Positions 9,958 through 19,202 of a stretch of 64,000 bases of DNA are shown here, piece by piece; position 1 is the first letter of the stretch, and every line of letters starts with the position of its first letter. The notes under the pieces are model-generated. The model made no database searches. It was not told the origin of the DNA and saw nothing but the letters and a program-made list of their open reading frames with translations. Source of the DNA: Burkholderia vietnamiensis LMG 10929. GTDB lineage: Bacteria > Pseudomonadota > Gammaproteobacteria > Burkholderiales > Burkholderiaceae. The stretch spans positions 372,001 to 436,000 of the forward strand of contig NZ_CP009631.1 of NCBI RefSeq assembly GCF_000959445.1, in the 5' to 3' direction. Both the position numbers and the translations under genes were made by a program.

Positions 9958-11058
9958 TCAGTGAATCACGTGCAGCTCGTAGCGGGCGTCGGAGCGATCC
10001 TCCGCCGCGTCGCGCGTGCAGAGGAACGCGTCCCAGCCGAGCCGCGAGCCCGCGCCGAGCACGCTCGCGCCCACTTCCGTGCGCTTGAGCACGAGCTTGA
10101 CCTCGTATTCGAGCGTGACGCCGGCGAGCAGCGTCAGCATCCGTTCGAGCGCGATCGCGTGCGGGCCGCCGGGCAGGAACGCTTCGTAATCGCGCTTGGA
10201 CAGCGGGCCGACGACGATCCGCGCGCGCATGTCGCGCTGCCACACCCGTTCGCCGACCAGCGCCGTCGCGCCGAGCACGGCGTTGACTTCGCCGAGCACG
10301 CTCAGCTGATCGGGCGGCACGTCGTACCACTTGCCGACGAACTGGTCGATCTTCACCGGCACGCGGAAGTAGTCGGACAGCGTGCGCTGCAGGTACGCGG
10401 CCGACATCGGCCGATGCCGCGCGGCCAGCGCGTAGCCGGCGACGGCTTCGTCGAGCACGCCGCCCGCGCCGGCCGCGAGACTGTCGCGCACCTCGTCGCT
10501 CGGCACGCCGGCGATCGCGAGCAACAGCGGCAGATAGCGCTCGTCGCGGTCGAGTTCGTAATGGAACGGCAGCCGGTACTTCTTCCACGCAGCGTAGAAC
10601 AGCGCGGTCGCGCGGTTCGAGAACACGTCGAAGAACGCGCGCGCCGCATGGTCGCGCTTGAGATGCTCGCGCGCGACGATCTGCTCGGTGTAGTGCAGCG
10701 GCAGCGCGCCCTGCCCGCCGAGCAGCCCGAAGAACGCGGGCGTCAGCTGGACGCGGCCGAGCTCGCCGGCGGCGAGCGCCGCGCCGCGCGCGTCGCCCGA
10801 ATCGAGCGGCGTGCCGTCGTCGTCGAACGAGCGCGCGCCTTCGATTTCGCTCGGCGGGAAGCCGATCGACAGCGTGTTGCGGAACTCGATGCGCTGCGCG
10901 ACGACGTCGCCCTGCCGCCACGCGCCCGGCGCATCGGACGCCTGCCGCGCGAACAGCCCCTCGAGCACGCGCACGGCCTGGAAGAACTCGAAGCGGTGCG
11001 GCTCGTCGAGCAGCGCGTCGACTACGCCAGGATCGATTCGCCGGTTCGGGGCTTGCAT
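9958..11058 (-). CDS. tssG: TssG baseplate wedge protein
   Basis: The 366-residue protein begins MQAPNRRIDPGVVDALL and contains RFEFFQAVRVLEGLF, the classic TssG (ImpH/VasB) N-terminal signature. TssG joins TssF and TssE in the baseplate wedge. The chosen ATG lies inside the 3' end of tssF, a 37-base overlap in a different frame. This suits the family N-terminus and suggests translational coupling. Confidence 0.93.
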   Translation of the reverse strand: MQAPNRRIDPGVVDALLDEPHRFEFFQAVRVLEGLFARQASDAPGAWRQGDVVAQRIEFRNTLSIGFPPSEIEGARSFDDDGTPLDSGDARGAALAAGELGRVQLTPAFFGLLGGQGALPLHYTEQIVAREHLKRDHAARAFFDVFSNRATALFYAAWKKYRLPFHYELDRDERYLPLLLAIAGVPSDEVRDSLAAGAGGVLDEAVAGYALAARHRPMSAAYLQRTLSDYFRVPVKIDQFVGKWYDVPPDQLSVLGEVNAVLGATALVGERVWQRDMRARIVVGPLSKRDYEAFLPGGPHAIALERMLTLLAGVTLEYEVKLVLKRTEVGASVLGAGSRLGWDAFLCTRDAAEDRSDARYELHVIH

Positions 11059-12857
11059 CGGATGATCTCCTCGCCGGTGCGCTTCGACACCACGACTAGT
11101 TGAACGAAACTGTTGAGGTGCACGTACAGCCCGAAGAAGCTGTCGAGCACGCGCACGAACGACGCGAGGCTCGCGCCGACGAAATGCTCCTCGTCGATGG
11201 TCAGGCGAATCTCGATGCCGCGCACGAAGGTGGCGAACGGCTTGCCGGGCAGCCACTGCACGGCGCCGCGCTGCTCGACGCCGGCGAGGCCGTCGATCTG
11301 GCGCATCGACACCGCGGTGCGCCGCAGGTCGTACAAGGTCAGCATTTCCTTGAGCGGCGCGAGCCCGTGCGCGACCAGCGACACGTGGTTCAGCGCGAGA
11401 TGCGACACGAGCCGCCAGTGCGCGGCGCGGCCGCGCTCGAAGCGCACGCTCTGCGTCGGGCGCCGCAGCATCGAGATGCCGCTCGTCTGCGCGCCACCTT
11501 CCTGGAACAGGTCGCCGCCTTCGAGGCCGAACGCGAGCATCGCCGGCAGGTCGCGGTTGGTGCAGGTGAGGTCGAGGCTCAGCGTGTCGGTTTGCGGCGA
11601 CGTCGGCTCGAAGTCGATGTCGACGATCGAGATCTCCGTTTCGTAGCCGGGGCTCTTTTGCGCGACCCAGTCGTTGCGGCGCGCGAACCAGTAGTGGCCG
11701 ATCCGCGCCGATTCGCCGTGATGCAGCGAGTAGAACGGCCGGAACTCGATCACCGATTCCTCGTGCGCCTGCTGCCTGACGAGCTTCACCGAATCGATCG
11801 AGTACACCTCGTACGCGAACGCGCGCCGCGCCTCGGCGATCACCGGATACGACACCGCGCGGTGCGTGATGCGGATCGGCTCGCCGTGCTGGCGGAACAG
11901 GTTGACGATCGGCGTGCAGAACAGCCGGAAATGGCTGGCCGTCAGCAGCTCGAGCAGGCGCGCGACATGCGAATCGCTGCGCACGTCCTGCAGCACGAGA
12001 TGCAGCGTCGCGCGCTGGCAGCGGCCCGCCGCGCGCGCGATCGCCGCGACGTCGAAATCGACGAAGTCGAACTTGTCGGGAAACGCGAAGTATTCGGTCA
12101 GCAGCCGATAGGCGGGATGCGACTTCGCCGGGTAATCGATCAGCGCGTCGTCTTCGTCGAAGCCGGCCTGCGCGGTCGGCAGGTTGCGCAACGCGGTCCA
12201 GCGGCCATTGCGCTCGGGCTCGACGTACGCGGCCAGCACGTTGACGAACAGGCAGTCGGTCAGCGCGGCGACGAACGACTGCTCGCCGTGCAAGTGCGCG
12301 CGCAGCGACGGCAGCTTCAGCGCGCCGAGGTCGAGCTGCGCGGCGAGCGATTCGAACGTGATCGAGATCACGCCCGTCGCGTTGGACGGCAGCACCGTCG
12401 CGCTCGGCGCGAGCGCGACCGGCGTGAAGCGTGCCTCGGAGATGCGGATCGGCGCGAGCGTCACGTCGTAGGCGGTGCGGAACCGGCATTGCACGCCGCG
12501 AATCGGGCGGCTCTTCAGCTCGGTGCCGCGCTGGATCACGACCGGTTCGGTCTGCTGGCCGGGCGAGGCCGGCGTGAACTGCGCGATCGAGCACGACGGG
12601 AACGGCCGCAGGTAGTGCGGATACAGCACTTCCAGCAGCGCTTCGGTGAACTCGGGGTAGTCGTCGTCGAGCTTCTTGTTGATGCGCGCGCCGAGCAGCG
12701 CGAACGACTCGATCATCCGCTCGACGTGGGGATCCTCGCAATGCTCGCCCGACAACGCGAGCCGCGCCGCGATCTTCGGATAGCGTTCCGCGAAATCTTG
12801 CGAATAGCGCCGCAAAAACGATAATTCGCGCTCGTAATACGGCAGCAATTCTTCCAT
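11022..12857 (-). CDS. tssF: TssF baseplate wedge protein
   Basis: The 611-residue protein has the typical N-terminus MEELLPYYERELSFLRRY followed by AERYPKIAARL, a TssF (ImpG/VasA) hallmark. TssF forms most of the baseplate wedge with TssG. It is between tssE and tssG. It is full length and gives a reference for the truncated second tssF copy at 45365-45593, which shares the same N-terminal layout. Confidence 0.95.
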   Translation of the reverse strand: MEELLPYYERELSFLRRYSQDFAERYPKIAARLALSGEHCEDPHVERMIESFALLGARINKKLDDDYPEFTEALLEVLYPHYLRPFPSCSIAQFTPASPGQQTEPVVIQRGTELKSRPIRGVQCRFRTAYDVTLAPIRISEARFTPVALAPSATVLPSNATGVISITFESLAAQLDLGALKLPSLRAHLHGEQSFVAALTDCLFVNVLAAYVEPERNGRWTALRNLPTAQAGFDEDDALIDYPAKSHPAYRLLTEYFAFPDKFDFVDFDVAAIARAAGRCQRATLHLVLQDVRSDSHVARLLELLTASHFRLFCTPIVNLFRQHGEPIRITHRAVSYPVIAEARRAFAYEVYSIDSVKLVRQQAHEESVIEFRPFYSLHHGESARIGHYWFARRNDWVAQKSPGYETEISIVDIDFEPTSPQTDTLSLDLTCTNRDLPAMLAFGLEGGDLFQEGGAQTSGISMLRRPTQSVRFERGRAAHWRLVSHLALNHVSLVAHGLAPLKEMLTLYDLRRTAVSMRQIDGLAGVEQRGAVQWLPGKPFATFVRGIEIRLTIDEEHFVGASLASFVRVLDSFFGLYVHLNSFVQLVVVSKRTGEEIIRCKPRTGESILA

Positions 12858-12934
12858 CGACGCCCCCGAAGCTCAATCTTTCCTGCCGGACCCTGGTCCG
12901 CCACCGGGCGGTCCGGCCCGCTCGGCAGCTTGAT

Positions 12935-13420
12935 TCACTGCATTCTGGCCGCGCGTGCGCGCGTGACCGAATACTGCAGCGTCGACGGCTGCAGCATCGC
13001 GTCGAAATTCACCGGCTCCTCGGCCGGATGCACGACGAGCAGCGCCTGGATCGCGAAGTACAGCGCGTTGGTCGACTGCTCGTTCAGCTCGAACGTCACC
13101 TGTACCTGCTGCAACCGCGGCTCGTGGCGTGCGATGGCCTGCTGGATCGACTTGCAGATGAACGCGCGGTCATAGTGACTCGCGAGGCTCAGGCCCGCGA
13201 AGTCGTTCAGCCCGTAGGTAAGCACCGATTTCTGGCATTCCGGCAGCGCCGCCAGCTCGAGTTCGGTGTGCGCGATACGGGTGTTGAGGATCGCCTCGAC
13301 GTCGCGGGCGACCGTGTTCTTGAGCTCGTCCAGCGACAATTGCCGCATCGCTGCCGAGGCCGGCAGGTGCGGTTCGTCGTCGAACAGCTTGTCGAGAAAA
13401 CTGGGTTCGAAGCGTTTCAT
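12935..13420 (-). CDS. tssE: TssE gp25-like baseplate protein
   Basis: The 161-residue protein has the gp25/lysozyme-like fold pattern of TssE. Landmarks are ELKNTVARDVEAILNTR, YGLNDFAGLSL near the centre, and the helix CKSIQQAIARHEPRL, which carries the E-x-R-L motif that aligns sheath handedness in gp25 proteins. Start at 13420 gives MKRFEPSFLDKL, the usual T6SS N-terminus. It lies between hcp and tssF. Confidence 0.92.
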   Translation of the reverse strand: MKRFEPSFLDKLFDDEPHLPASAAMRQLSLDELKNTVARDVEAILNTRIAHTELELAALPECQKSVLTYGLNDFAGLSLASHYDRAFICKSIQQAIARHEPRLQQVQVTFELNEQSTNALYFAIQALLVVHPAEEPVNFDAMLQPSTLQYSVTRARAARMQ

Positions 13421-13482
13421 CGGTCGGCGTTCACAGCGAAAACGGCAACGGGACGCCCAGCGCCCCGTTGCCGCAACCGACC

Positions 13483-13986
13483 TTAGACCGCGTAGGTCTT
13501 GTCGTTCTTCGTCAGACTCCAGGCGCCCTGCGTGTTGCCGCCCTGGTTGCCGCCGATCTTCTGCTGGGTTTGCTTCCACTGCACGGCTGCGTACTTGAGC
13601 GAGAACGTCTCGATCGGCAGACCTTCTTCACGCACGCTCGGCGCGATGCTCGAGATGATCACGTACTTGAGCTTCACTTCCAGATACTGCACGCGCTTGC
13701 CTTCGCCGTCCGCGCGCGAGAAATGGACCGTGACTTCGTCGAACGTGGTGCCGCCCGAAGCGTGCTGATACAGCAGCGGGCTCGACGAATCGATCTCCTT
13801 CGTGAAGATCATGTCGCCGTGCTCGCAACGCGTCATCGTGTGACCGCCTGCGGTCGATGCCGTTGCCGAACGCGGCTGAACGATCGAGTGATCCCACGAT
13901 TTCAGTTCGATCCAGCCCTGATGGTCCTTGTCGGCGGACTCGCCCTTCACCGCCGGACTACCAAACTGCATGTGCATATGTAACAT
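13483..13986 (-). CDS. hcp: Hcp tube protein (TssD)
   Basis: The 167-residue protein is the inner-tube subunit of the T6SS. It stacks as hexamers and is secreted. Family marks are KGESADKDHQGWIELKSW near the N-terminus, TRCEHGDMIFTKEID in the middle and the C-terminal KIGGNQGGNT/AWSLTKN region. The first ATG (13986) is preceded by purine-rich sequence suited as a ribosome binding site. The gap of 70 bases to tssC is the widest among tssB-tssC-hcp-tssE, which may allow extra hcp transcription; no promoter could be fixed by eye. Confidence 0.96.
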   Translation of the reverse strand: MLHMHMQFGSPAVKGESADKDHQGWIELKSWDHSIVQPRSATASTAGGHTMTRCEHGDMIFTKEIDSSSPLLYQHASGGTTFDEVTVHFSRADGEGKRVQYLEVKLKYVIISSIAPSVREEGLPIETFSLKYAAVQWKQTQQKIGGNQGGNTQGAWSLTKNDKTYAV

Positions 13987-14056
13987 GGCCCTTCGACTCC
14001 CCAAAGAGGTGGTTTTAACGTCCTACCCAGGCGGCCCGCCCGGGCGAATTGCTCGC

Positions 14057-15547
14057 TTATGAATTTGCCGGTTTGGGCAGATCAGCGACAAGTCGCAGAG
14101 AAATCGAGAGTTCGTCGAGCTGAAAGTGCGGGCGCAGGAACGCGACCGAACGATACGAGCCCGGCTTGCCCGGAATCTCCGATACTTGTATGGATGCCTC
14201 GCGCAGCGGAAATTGCGCTTTCTGCTCCTGCGATGCGTTGTCGTCGAGCAGAACGTATTGCGAAATCCACCGGTTGAGGAAAGTCTCCACGTTCTGCGCC
14301 GATGCGAAGCTGCCGATCTTGTCCCGCATCATCGCCTTCAGGTAGTGCGCGACGCGCGATACCGAGAAGATGTACTGAAGCTGGGCAGACAGGACGGCGT
14401 TCGCATTCGCGCTGTCGGTGCTGTACTTTTTCGGCTTCTGCACCGATTGCGCGGCGAAGAACGCAGCGTAATCCGAGTTTTTGCAATGCACGAGCGGGAT
14501 GAAGCCGAGGTCGCTCAGCTCCTTCTCGCGGCGATCGGTGATCGCGATTTCGGTCGGGCACTTCAGCGCGACTTCACCGTCGTCGGTCTTGAACGTGTGG
14601 GTCGGCAAGTCCTCGACGAGGCCGCCGCCTTCGACGCCGCGAATCGCCGCGCACCAGCCGAAGTCGTCGAACGCGGCCGTCAGGCGTGCCGCGAAGGCCC
14701 ACGCCGCGTTGCACCACAGGTATTTGTCGTGCTCGGTGCCGTCGACGTCCTCGACGAAGTTGAAGTTCTCTGCGGTCTGGCCGTCCTTCGGATTGAACGG
14801 CAGGCGACCGAGGAAGCGCGGCAGCGTGAGGCCGACGTAGCGCGAATCTTCGGCATCGCGGAACGACTTCCACTTCGCGTATTCGACCGTGTCGAACACC
14901 TTGCCGAGGTCGCGCGGCTTGCCGAGATCGGCGAACGACTCGAGGCCGAGCAGCTCCGGCGACGCCGATGCGATGAACGGCGCGTGCGCGGCGGCCGCAA
15001 CGTGCGACATCTGCTCGATGAAGTACATGTCTTCCGGCTGGCGCGAGATCTCGTAATCGCCGATCAGCGCGCCGAACGGCGAGCCGCCGAACGTGCCGAA
15101 CTCTTCTTCGTAGACCTTCTTGAACAGCGCGCTCTGGTCGAACTCACTCGCGCCCTTGAAGTCGCGCACGAGGTCGCGCTTCGGCGCGTGCAGCGCCTTG
15201 ATCTTGATCGTCTGGCCGGTGTTGCTTTCCTTGACCAGATAGTCGAGGCCGCGCCACGTGCTTTCGAGGCGCTGGAACTCCGGCGCATGCATCACCGCGG
15301 ACAGCTGCGTGGAGATCAGGCGGTCGAGCTCGGCGACCCGCGCGTCGATCGTCGCCGACAGGTTGTCGGACACGATCACCGTGCCGTCGAGCACCTGATG
15401 CACGAGTTCGCCGATCAGGTCCTTCGCGCGCGCATGCTCGGAATCGGATTTCGCGACCTTGCTCTTCTCGACGATGTCGTCGAGCAGCGAAGTCCCGGCG
15501 GCGTATTCCGCGCCGCTCGCTTGGGCCGCAGCCGTTTGCTGGTTCAT
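14057..15547 (-). CDS. tssC: TssC sheath large subunit
   Basis: The 496-residue protein forms with TssB the contractile sheath around the Hcp tube. Typical TssC (VipB/ImpC) stretches include LESTWRGLDYLVKES, GALIGDYEISR, FGWCAAIRGVEGGG and the C-terminal FLRPHFQLDELSISLRLV. Length is normal. The start is 15 bases after the tssB stop, so the two sheath genes are cotranscribed at matching level. Confidence 0.97.
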   Translation of the reverse strand: MNQQTAAAQASGAEYAAGTSLLDDIVEKSKVAKSDSEHARAKDLIGELVHQVLDGTVIVSDNLSATIDARVAELDRLISTQLSAVMHAPEFQRLESTWRGLDYLVKESNTGQTIKIKALHAPKRDLVRDFKGASEFDQSALFKKVYEEEFGTFGGSPFGALIGDYEISRQPEDMYFIEQMSHVAAAAHAPFIASASPELLGLESFADLGKPRDLGKVFDTVEYAKWKSFRDAEDSRYVGLTLPRFLGRLPFNPKDGQTAENFNFVEDVDGTEHDKYLWCNAAWAFAARLTAAFDDFGWCAAIRGVEGGGLVEDLPTHTFKTDDGEVALKCPTEIAITDRREKELSDLGFIPLVHCKNSDYAAFFAAQSVQKPKKYSTDSANANAVLSAQLQYIFSVSRVAHYLKAMMRDKIGSFASAQNVETFLNRWISQYVLLDDNASQEQKAQFPLREASIQVSEIPGKPGSYRSVAFLRPHFQLDELSISLRLVADLPKPANS

Positions 15548-15562
15548 CTCAACACTCCGTCG

Positions 15563-16078
15563 TCATTCGCCGTCTTTGTCGCCGCCGGTGCCCTTCGCGA
15601 GCTCCTGCAGCTGCTGCGTGTTCTTCAGCACCTCGGACAGCAGATCCTCGAGCTTGTCGTTGCCGGCAAGCTTGTTGCGCAGATCGGCGAGCTTGGAGCG
15701 CGCCTCGAGCAGGCGGCGCAGCGGCTCGACCTGCTCGACGACTTCGTCCGGGCTGAAATCCGACAGCGAGCGGAACTTCAGGTCGACCGCGAACTTGCCG
15801 CCGTCCGCGCTCAGGCGGTTCTCCACCTGAAACGCGGCGCGCGGCTCGATCGCCTTCATCACGTCGTCGAAGTTGTCGCGGTCGATGTTGACGAACTTGC
15901 GGTCGCGCAGCTTCGGCTGCTCGACTTCCGACTGGCCCGCCAGATCGCCGACGACCCCGACGACGAACGGCAATTCCTTCACCTCGATCGCGTCGCCCTT
16001 CTCGACCTCGTAGGTCAGCTGGACACGCGGCGGCCGTATCTTCTGCAGACTTTTCTGAATGCTCTCTTTCTTGGCCAT
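15563..16078 (-). CDS. tssB: TssB sheath small subunit
   Basis: The 171-residue protein is the small sheath subunit (VipA/ImpB family). The family stretch PRVQLTYEVEKGDAIEVKEL follows the N-terminus, with GVVGDLAG and KFVNIDRDNFDDVMKAI downstream and a C-terminal helix that binds TssC. It is the first structural gene after tagM, 54 bases downstream of it. Confidence 0.97.
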   Translation of the reverse strand: MAKKESIQKSLQKIRPPRVQLTYEVEKGDAIEVKELPFVVGVVGDLAGQSEVEQPKLRDRKFVNIDRDNFDDVMKAIEPRAAFQVENRLSADGGKFAVDLKFRSLSDFSPDEVVEQVEPLRRLLEARSKLADLRNKLAGNDKLEDLLSEVLKNTQQLQELAKGTGGDKDGE

Positions 16079-16132
16079 CTCGACGGCTCCCAGGTTAGTT
16101 GTGGTTATCGCGTCAGTTGCGTGCTGTTGCGC

Positions 16133-16768
16133 TCAGTTGCGCAGCGCGCTGAACGGATCGGCGCCGCCCTTCTGCGCGGCGGCGGCCTGCGGCGGAGCCG
16201 ACTGCGCCGGCGCTGCAGCCTCGGCGGCCGGCGCCGCGCCGGCCTTCGGACGATGAATGATGCGGCGCGACGTGCGCGGCTTCGCGACGCGTTGCTCCGG
16301 CGGGAACAGCGCGGATTCGCCGAGCGTGTCGCGCAGCTGCTTCGCGAGCGCCTGCGCGTCGGACTTCGCGTCGCCCGCGAGCGATGCATCCTGGCGCAGC
16401 TCGCCGAGCGACTGCGTCGCGATCCGCAGGCCCGCGACCGCGAGCACGCTCTTCGCCTGACGGTCGGTCGCATCGCGCTGCAATGCTTCCTGCGCGGCGA
16501 CGATCGCCTGGCCGTAGTGGTTCTGCGCGAACTGGATCTGCGCGATGCGCGACCACGGCTCTTCGCGCGTCGGGTCCGACTTCGCCAGCTGCTGGTACAG
16601 GCCGAGCGCCTTGTCCTGATCGCCCGACTTCGCGACGGCGTCCGCATCGGCCAGCGACTTGTTGAATACCTCGGCGCTCGGCGGTGCGGACGGCTGGGTC
16701 GCACAACCGGCGATGACGCCGCAGGCCAGCACTACCCCAGAAAGTTTTGCGAAGAGACGGTCTTTCAT
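16133..16768 (-). CDS. tagM: TagM-like TPR lipoprotein of the T6SS operon
   Basis: The 211-residue protein begins MKDRLFAKLSG with a lipoprotein signal ending in GVIAGC. The mature part has TPR-like helices (ALGLYQQLAKSDP, AWSRIAQIQFAQ-type repeats, about 50-115) and an Ala/Pro-rich tail. The ATG at 16768 places the signal at the extreme N-terminus; a GTG four codons upstream is possible. The gene leads the tssB-tssA run, the position of tagM in Burkholderia T6SS-1. Its task is not established from sequence; TPR lipoproteins often stabilise envelope complexes. Confidence 0.8.
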   Translation of the reverse strand: MKDRLFAKLSGVVLACGVIAGCATQPSAPPSAEVFNKSLADADAVAKSGDQDKALGLYQQLAKSDPTREEPWSRIAQIQFAQNHYGQAIVAAQEALQRDATDRQAKSVLAVAGLRIATQSLGELRQDASLAGDAKSDAQALAKQLRDTLGESALFPPEQRVAKPRTSRRIIHRPKAGAAPAAEAAAPAQSAPPQAAAAQKGGADPFSALRN

Positions 16769-17141
16769 CGTTATATCCACCGGCGCGTGAGTATTAAATT
16801 CGTTGAGAATCTGGTTCTTTTGCTTTGCAAGAAGCGCGCGGGTATAGTACCGATCAATTTTTCATAATTCAATCGTTGCGTGCAGAGTAATTCCTTTTAA
16901 AAGTGTGCGCCCCCCTCGAAACGCCTTCCGCAATGGGCCGCGGACAGCCTTTCCAGCGAAGGGAATGCGCAACTTTTACTTGCTTCGTGGCGTGGCGCAC
17001 CGAGGACGGAAAAAATTTCCGAAACACGCTGCGGCGCCCGCATGTTTAATAGTTGAAGGCCGATAAGCCGGGCATGCGCGCGATGCGCAGCAATACCGGC
17101 AGTTTTGACAGGGGAGTTAAAGGCGGCACGCCGGAAACACG
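16769..17141. promoter_or_regulatory. Divergent T6SS control region between tagM and tssJ
   Basis: This 373-base stretch separates the two divergent T6SS operons and must hold both promoters. It is AT-richer than its flanks near 16790-16870. A perfect inverted repeat with 6-base arms CGGAAA/TTTCCG and an AAA spacer lies at 17007-17021, placed as an operator could be. No -35/-10 pair could be fixed with confidence on either strand. A run GGGGAG at about 17110 could serve tssJ translation. Confidence 0.5.
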
Positions 17142-17753
17142 ATGAAATCGACCATGATTCGCTATGCGCTGCCGCTGCTCGCGAGCGCGCTGCTGGCCGG
17201 ATGTGCGGCCGCCCCGTTGCTCGGCTCGGCCGCGAGCGCCGTGATGCAGGCCGCCGGCATCGGCAAGCCCGAGCTCCCGGATTCGCAGAAGCCGCCGCGC
17301 AACATCGGGCTTACGCTCGCGGCGGCGTCGAACCTGAACGCCGCGAACGATCGCAAGCCGCTCGCATTGGTGGTGAGACTCTACTCGCTGAAGGACCCGA
17401 CTTCGTTCCAGCAGGCGCCGTTCGACGCGTTCACCGATCCGACCAAGGAAAAGGCCGCGCTCGGCGCCGATCTGCTGAACGTGCGCGAGATCACGCTGAT
17501 TCCGGGCCAGCGCTATACGGCGACCGAAAAGGTGTCGCGCGAAGCGCAGGCATTCGGCATCGTCGCACTGTTCCGCGATCCGGCCATCCAGCGCTGGAAA
17601 CTGACGTTCGACCCGGCAAAGTCGGAGAAATCCGGCATAATCATCGGCCTGCATAATTGCGCGATGACGGTCACCGATGGCACCGTGATCGCACCGCAAC
17701 AGGGTGCGCCTTCGCAACCGCTGAATTTGCTTTCGTCGGTCACCTGCGGATAA
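17142..17753 (+). CDS. tssJ: TssJ outer-membrane T6SS lipoprotein
   Basis: The 203-residue lipoprotein carries a signal peptide ending in ALLAGC. It has the TssJ (SciN/VasD) pattern: VVRLYSLKDPTSFQQAPFD, then PGQRYTATEKV and FGIVALFRDPAIQRWK. TssJ sits in the outer membrane and binds the periplasmic tip of TssM. It opens the tssJKL operon, with tssM encoded about 17 kb away on the same strand. Confidence 0.92.
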   Translation: MKSTMIRYALPLLASALLAGCAAAPLLGSAASAVMQAAGIGKPELPDSQKPPRNIGLTLAAASNLNAANDRKPLALVVRLYSLKDPTSFQQAPFDAFTDPTKEKAALGADLLNVREITLIPGQRYTATEKVSREAQAFGIVALFRDPAIQRWKLTFDPAKSEKSGIIIGLHNCAMTVTDGTVIAPQQGAPSQPLNLLSSVTCG

Positions 17754-17855
17754 GCATGACGCACGAATGTCAATTAACAAGAGTTAACAAATTGGCGATT
17801 AATTCGGGCACGACCAAATCGATTAGATCGCAACGCTACATTAACCGGATTTGAC

Positions 17856-19202
17856 ATGAGTTATTCGGCCAAGGTGCTGTGGGGGGAAGGGCTGTTCCTC
17901 CGGCCTCAACACTTTCAACGGCAGGACGCCTATCACGAGGCGCGCCTGTTCGAATCGATCCAGGCGATCCAGCCGTACAACTGGGGCTTGCGCTCGGTGC
18001 GCATCGATCGCGATGCGCTCGGCAGCAACGTGCTGCGCGTGGCCGAGCTCGCGCTCGTGTTCCCGGACGGCGCGCTGTATGCCGCGCCGCAGGCCGACGA
18101 CCTGCCGCCGCCGATCGCGCTCGACACGCTGCCCGACGGCATCAACGAATTCGTGTTCTACCTCGCGCTGCATCCGCTGCGCGAGAACGGCACCAACTAC
18201 AGCGACGATCCGGCGTCCGGCTTCACGACGCGTTTCGTCAGCGAGCAGACGAGCGTCGCCGACAACTTCACCGACGCGGCCGAAGCCGACATCACGTTCC
18301 TGAAGACGCAGGTGAAGCTGATCGCGCACAGCGAGCCGCGCGACCAGTTGCTGTCGGTGCCGCTCGTGCGCGTGCGGCGCACGGCGACGTCCGGCTTCGA
18401 GCTCGACGACAGCTTCGTGCCGCCGTGTCTCGCGATCGAAGCGTCGCCGATCCTGCACCAGCGGCTGCGCCAGCTGGTCGACGCGCTGCAGGCGAAGGTC
18501 AATGCGCTGTACGGCTTTCACCGCGAGCCGTCGAAGAACATCATCGAGTTCCGTTCGGGCGACATCGCGTCGTTCTGGCTGCTGCACACCGCGAACGCTG
18601 CGTTCGCGACGCTCGCGCATCTGCATCAGCATGCGGCACTGCATCCGGAGCGGCTGTTCCAGGAGCTGCTGCGCCTCGCGGGCCAGCTGATGACGTTCTC
18701 GAAGGGCTACACGCTCGCCGACCTGCCCGTGTATCGCCACGACGATCCGGGCCCGAGCTTCGCTCGTCTCGACCTGATGCTGCGCGAGCTGCTCGACACC
18801 GTGATCTCGACGCGCTACTTCGCGATCACGCTCGACGAAGTGCGTCCGTCGTTCCACCTCGGCCGCCTCGATTCGGGCAAGATCGACGACAAGACCGAGT
18901 TCTATCTGGCCGTGTCCGCCGACATGCCGAACGTCGAACTCATCGACGCGGTGCCGGCCCGCTTCAAGGTCGGTGCGCCGGACGACGTCGACAAGCTCGT
19001 GCTGTCGGCGATGCCCGGCGTGCGGCTGTCGTACATGCCGCAGGTGCCGCCCGCGATTCCGGTGCGGCCCGGTGCGTGTTACTTCCAGCTCGACTCGCGC
19101 GGCGCGCTGTACGAGCGCATGCTGCAGGCCCAGTCGGCGATGATCTATGCGCCGACTGGCATCAATGACCTGAAATTCGAACTGATCGCGGTCACATCAT
19201 GA
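17856..19202 (+). CDS. tssK: TssK baseplate connector
   Basis: The 448-residue protein starts with KVLWGEGLFLRPQHFQRQD, an unmistakable TssK (ImpJ/VasE) signature. TssK links the baseplate wedge to the TssL/TssM membrane complex. Its stop overlaps the tssL start by 4 bases (ATGA). The 102-base AT-rich gap from tssJ is wider than other gaps in this operon and could hold an internal promoter. Confidence 0.96.
   Translation: MSYSAKVLWGEGLFLRPQHFQRQDAYHEARLFESIQAIQPYNWGLRSVRIDRDALGSNVLRVAELALVFPDGALYAAPQADDLPPPIALDTLPDGINEFVFYLALHPLRENGTNYSDDPASGFTTRFVSEQTSVADNFTDAAEADITFLKTQVKLIAHSEPRDQLLSVPLVRVRRTATSGFELDDSFVPPCLAIEASPILHQRLRQLVDALQAKVNALYGFHREPSKNIIEFRSGDIASFWLLHTANAAFATLAHLHQHAALHPERLFQELLRLAGQLMTFSKGYTLADLPVYRHDDPGPSFARLDLMLRELLDTVISTRYFAITLDEVRPSFHLGRLDSGKIDDKTEFYLAVSADMPNVELIDAVPARFKVGAPDDVDKLVLSAMPGVRLSYMPQVPPAIPVRPGACYFQLDSRGALYERMLQAQSAMIYAPTGINDLKFELIAVTS

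Noticed and set aside
5960..9964. Long plus-strand open frame across tssA and tssH
   Set aside because: It lies opposite confidently identified tssA and tssH. Long antisense frames arise by codon bias in GC-rich DNA, and the translation is low-complexity Arg/Ala/Leu without family resemblance.
11100..12824. Long plus-strand open frame opposite tssF
   Set aside because: Same reason: tssF is certain, and the opposing frame is Arg/Glu/Ala-rich shadow sequence.
14126..16867. Plus-strand open frame opposite tssC, tssB and tagM
   Set aside because: It spans three real genes and their gaps and encodes shadow-type sequence.
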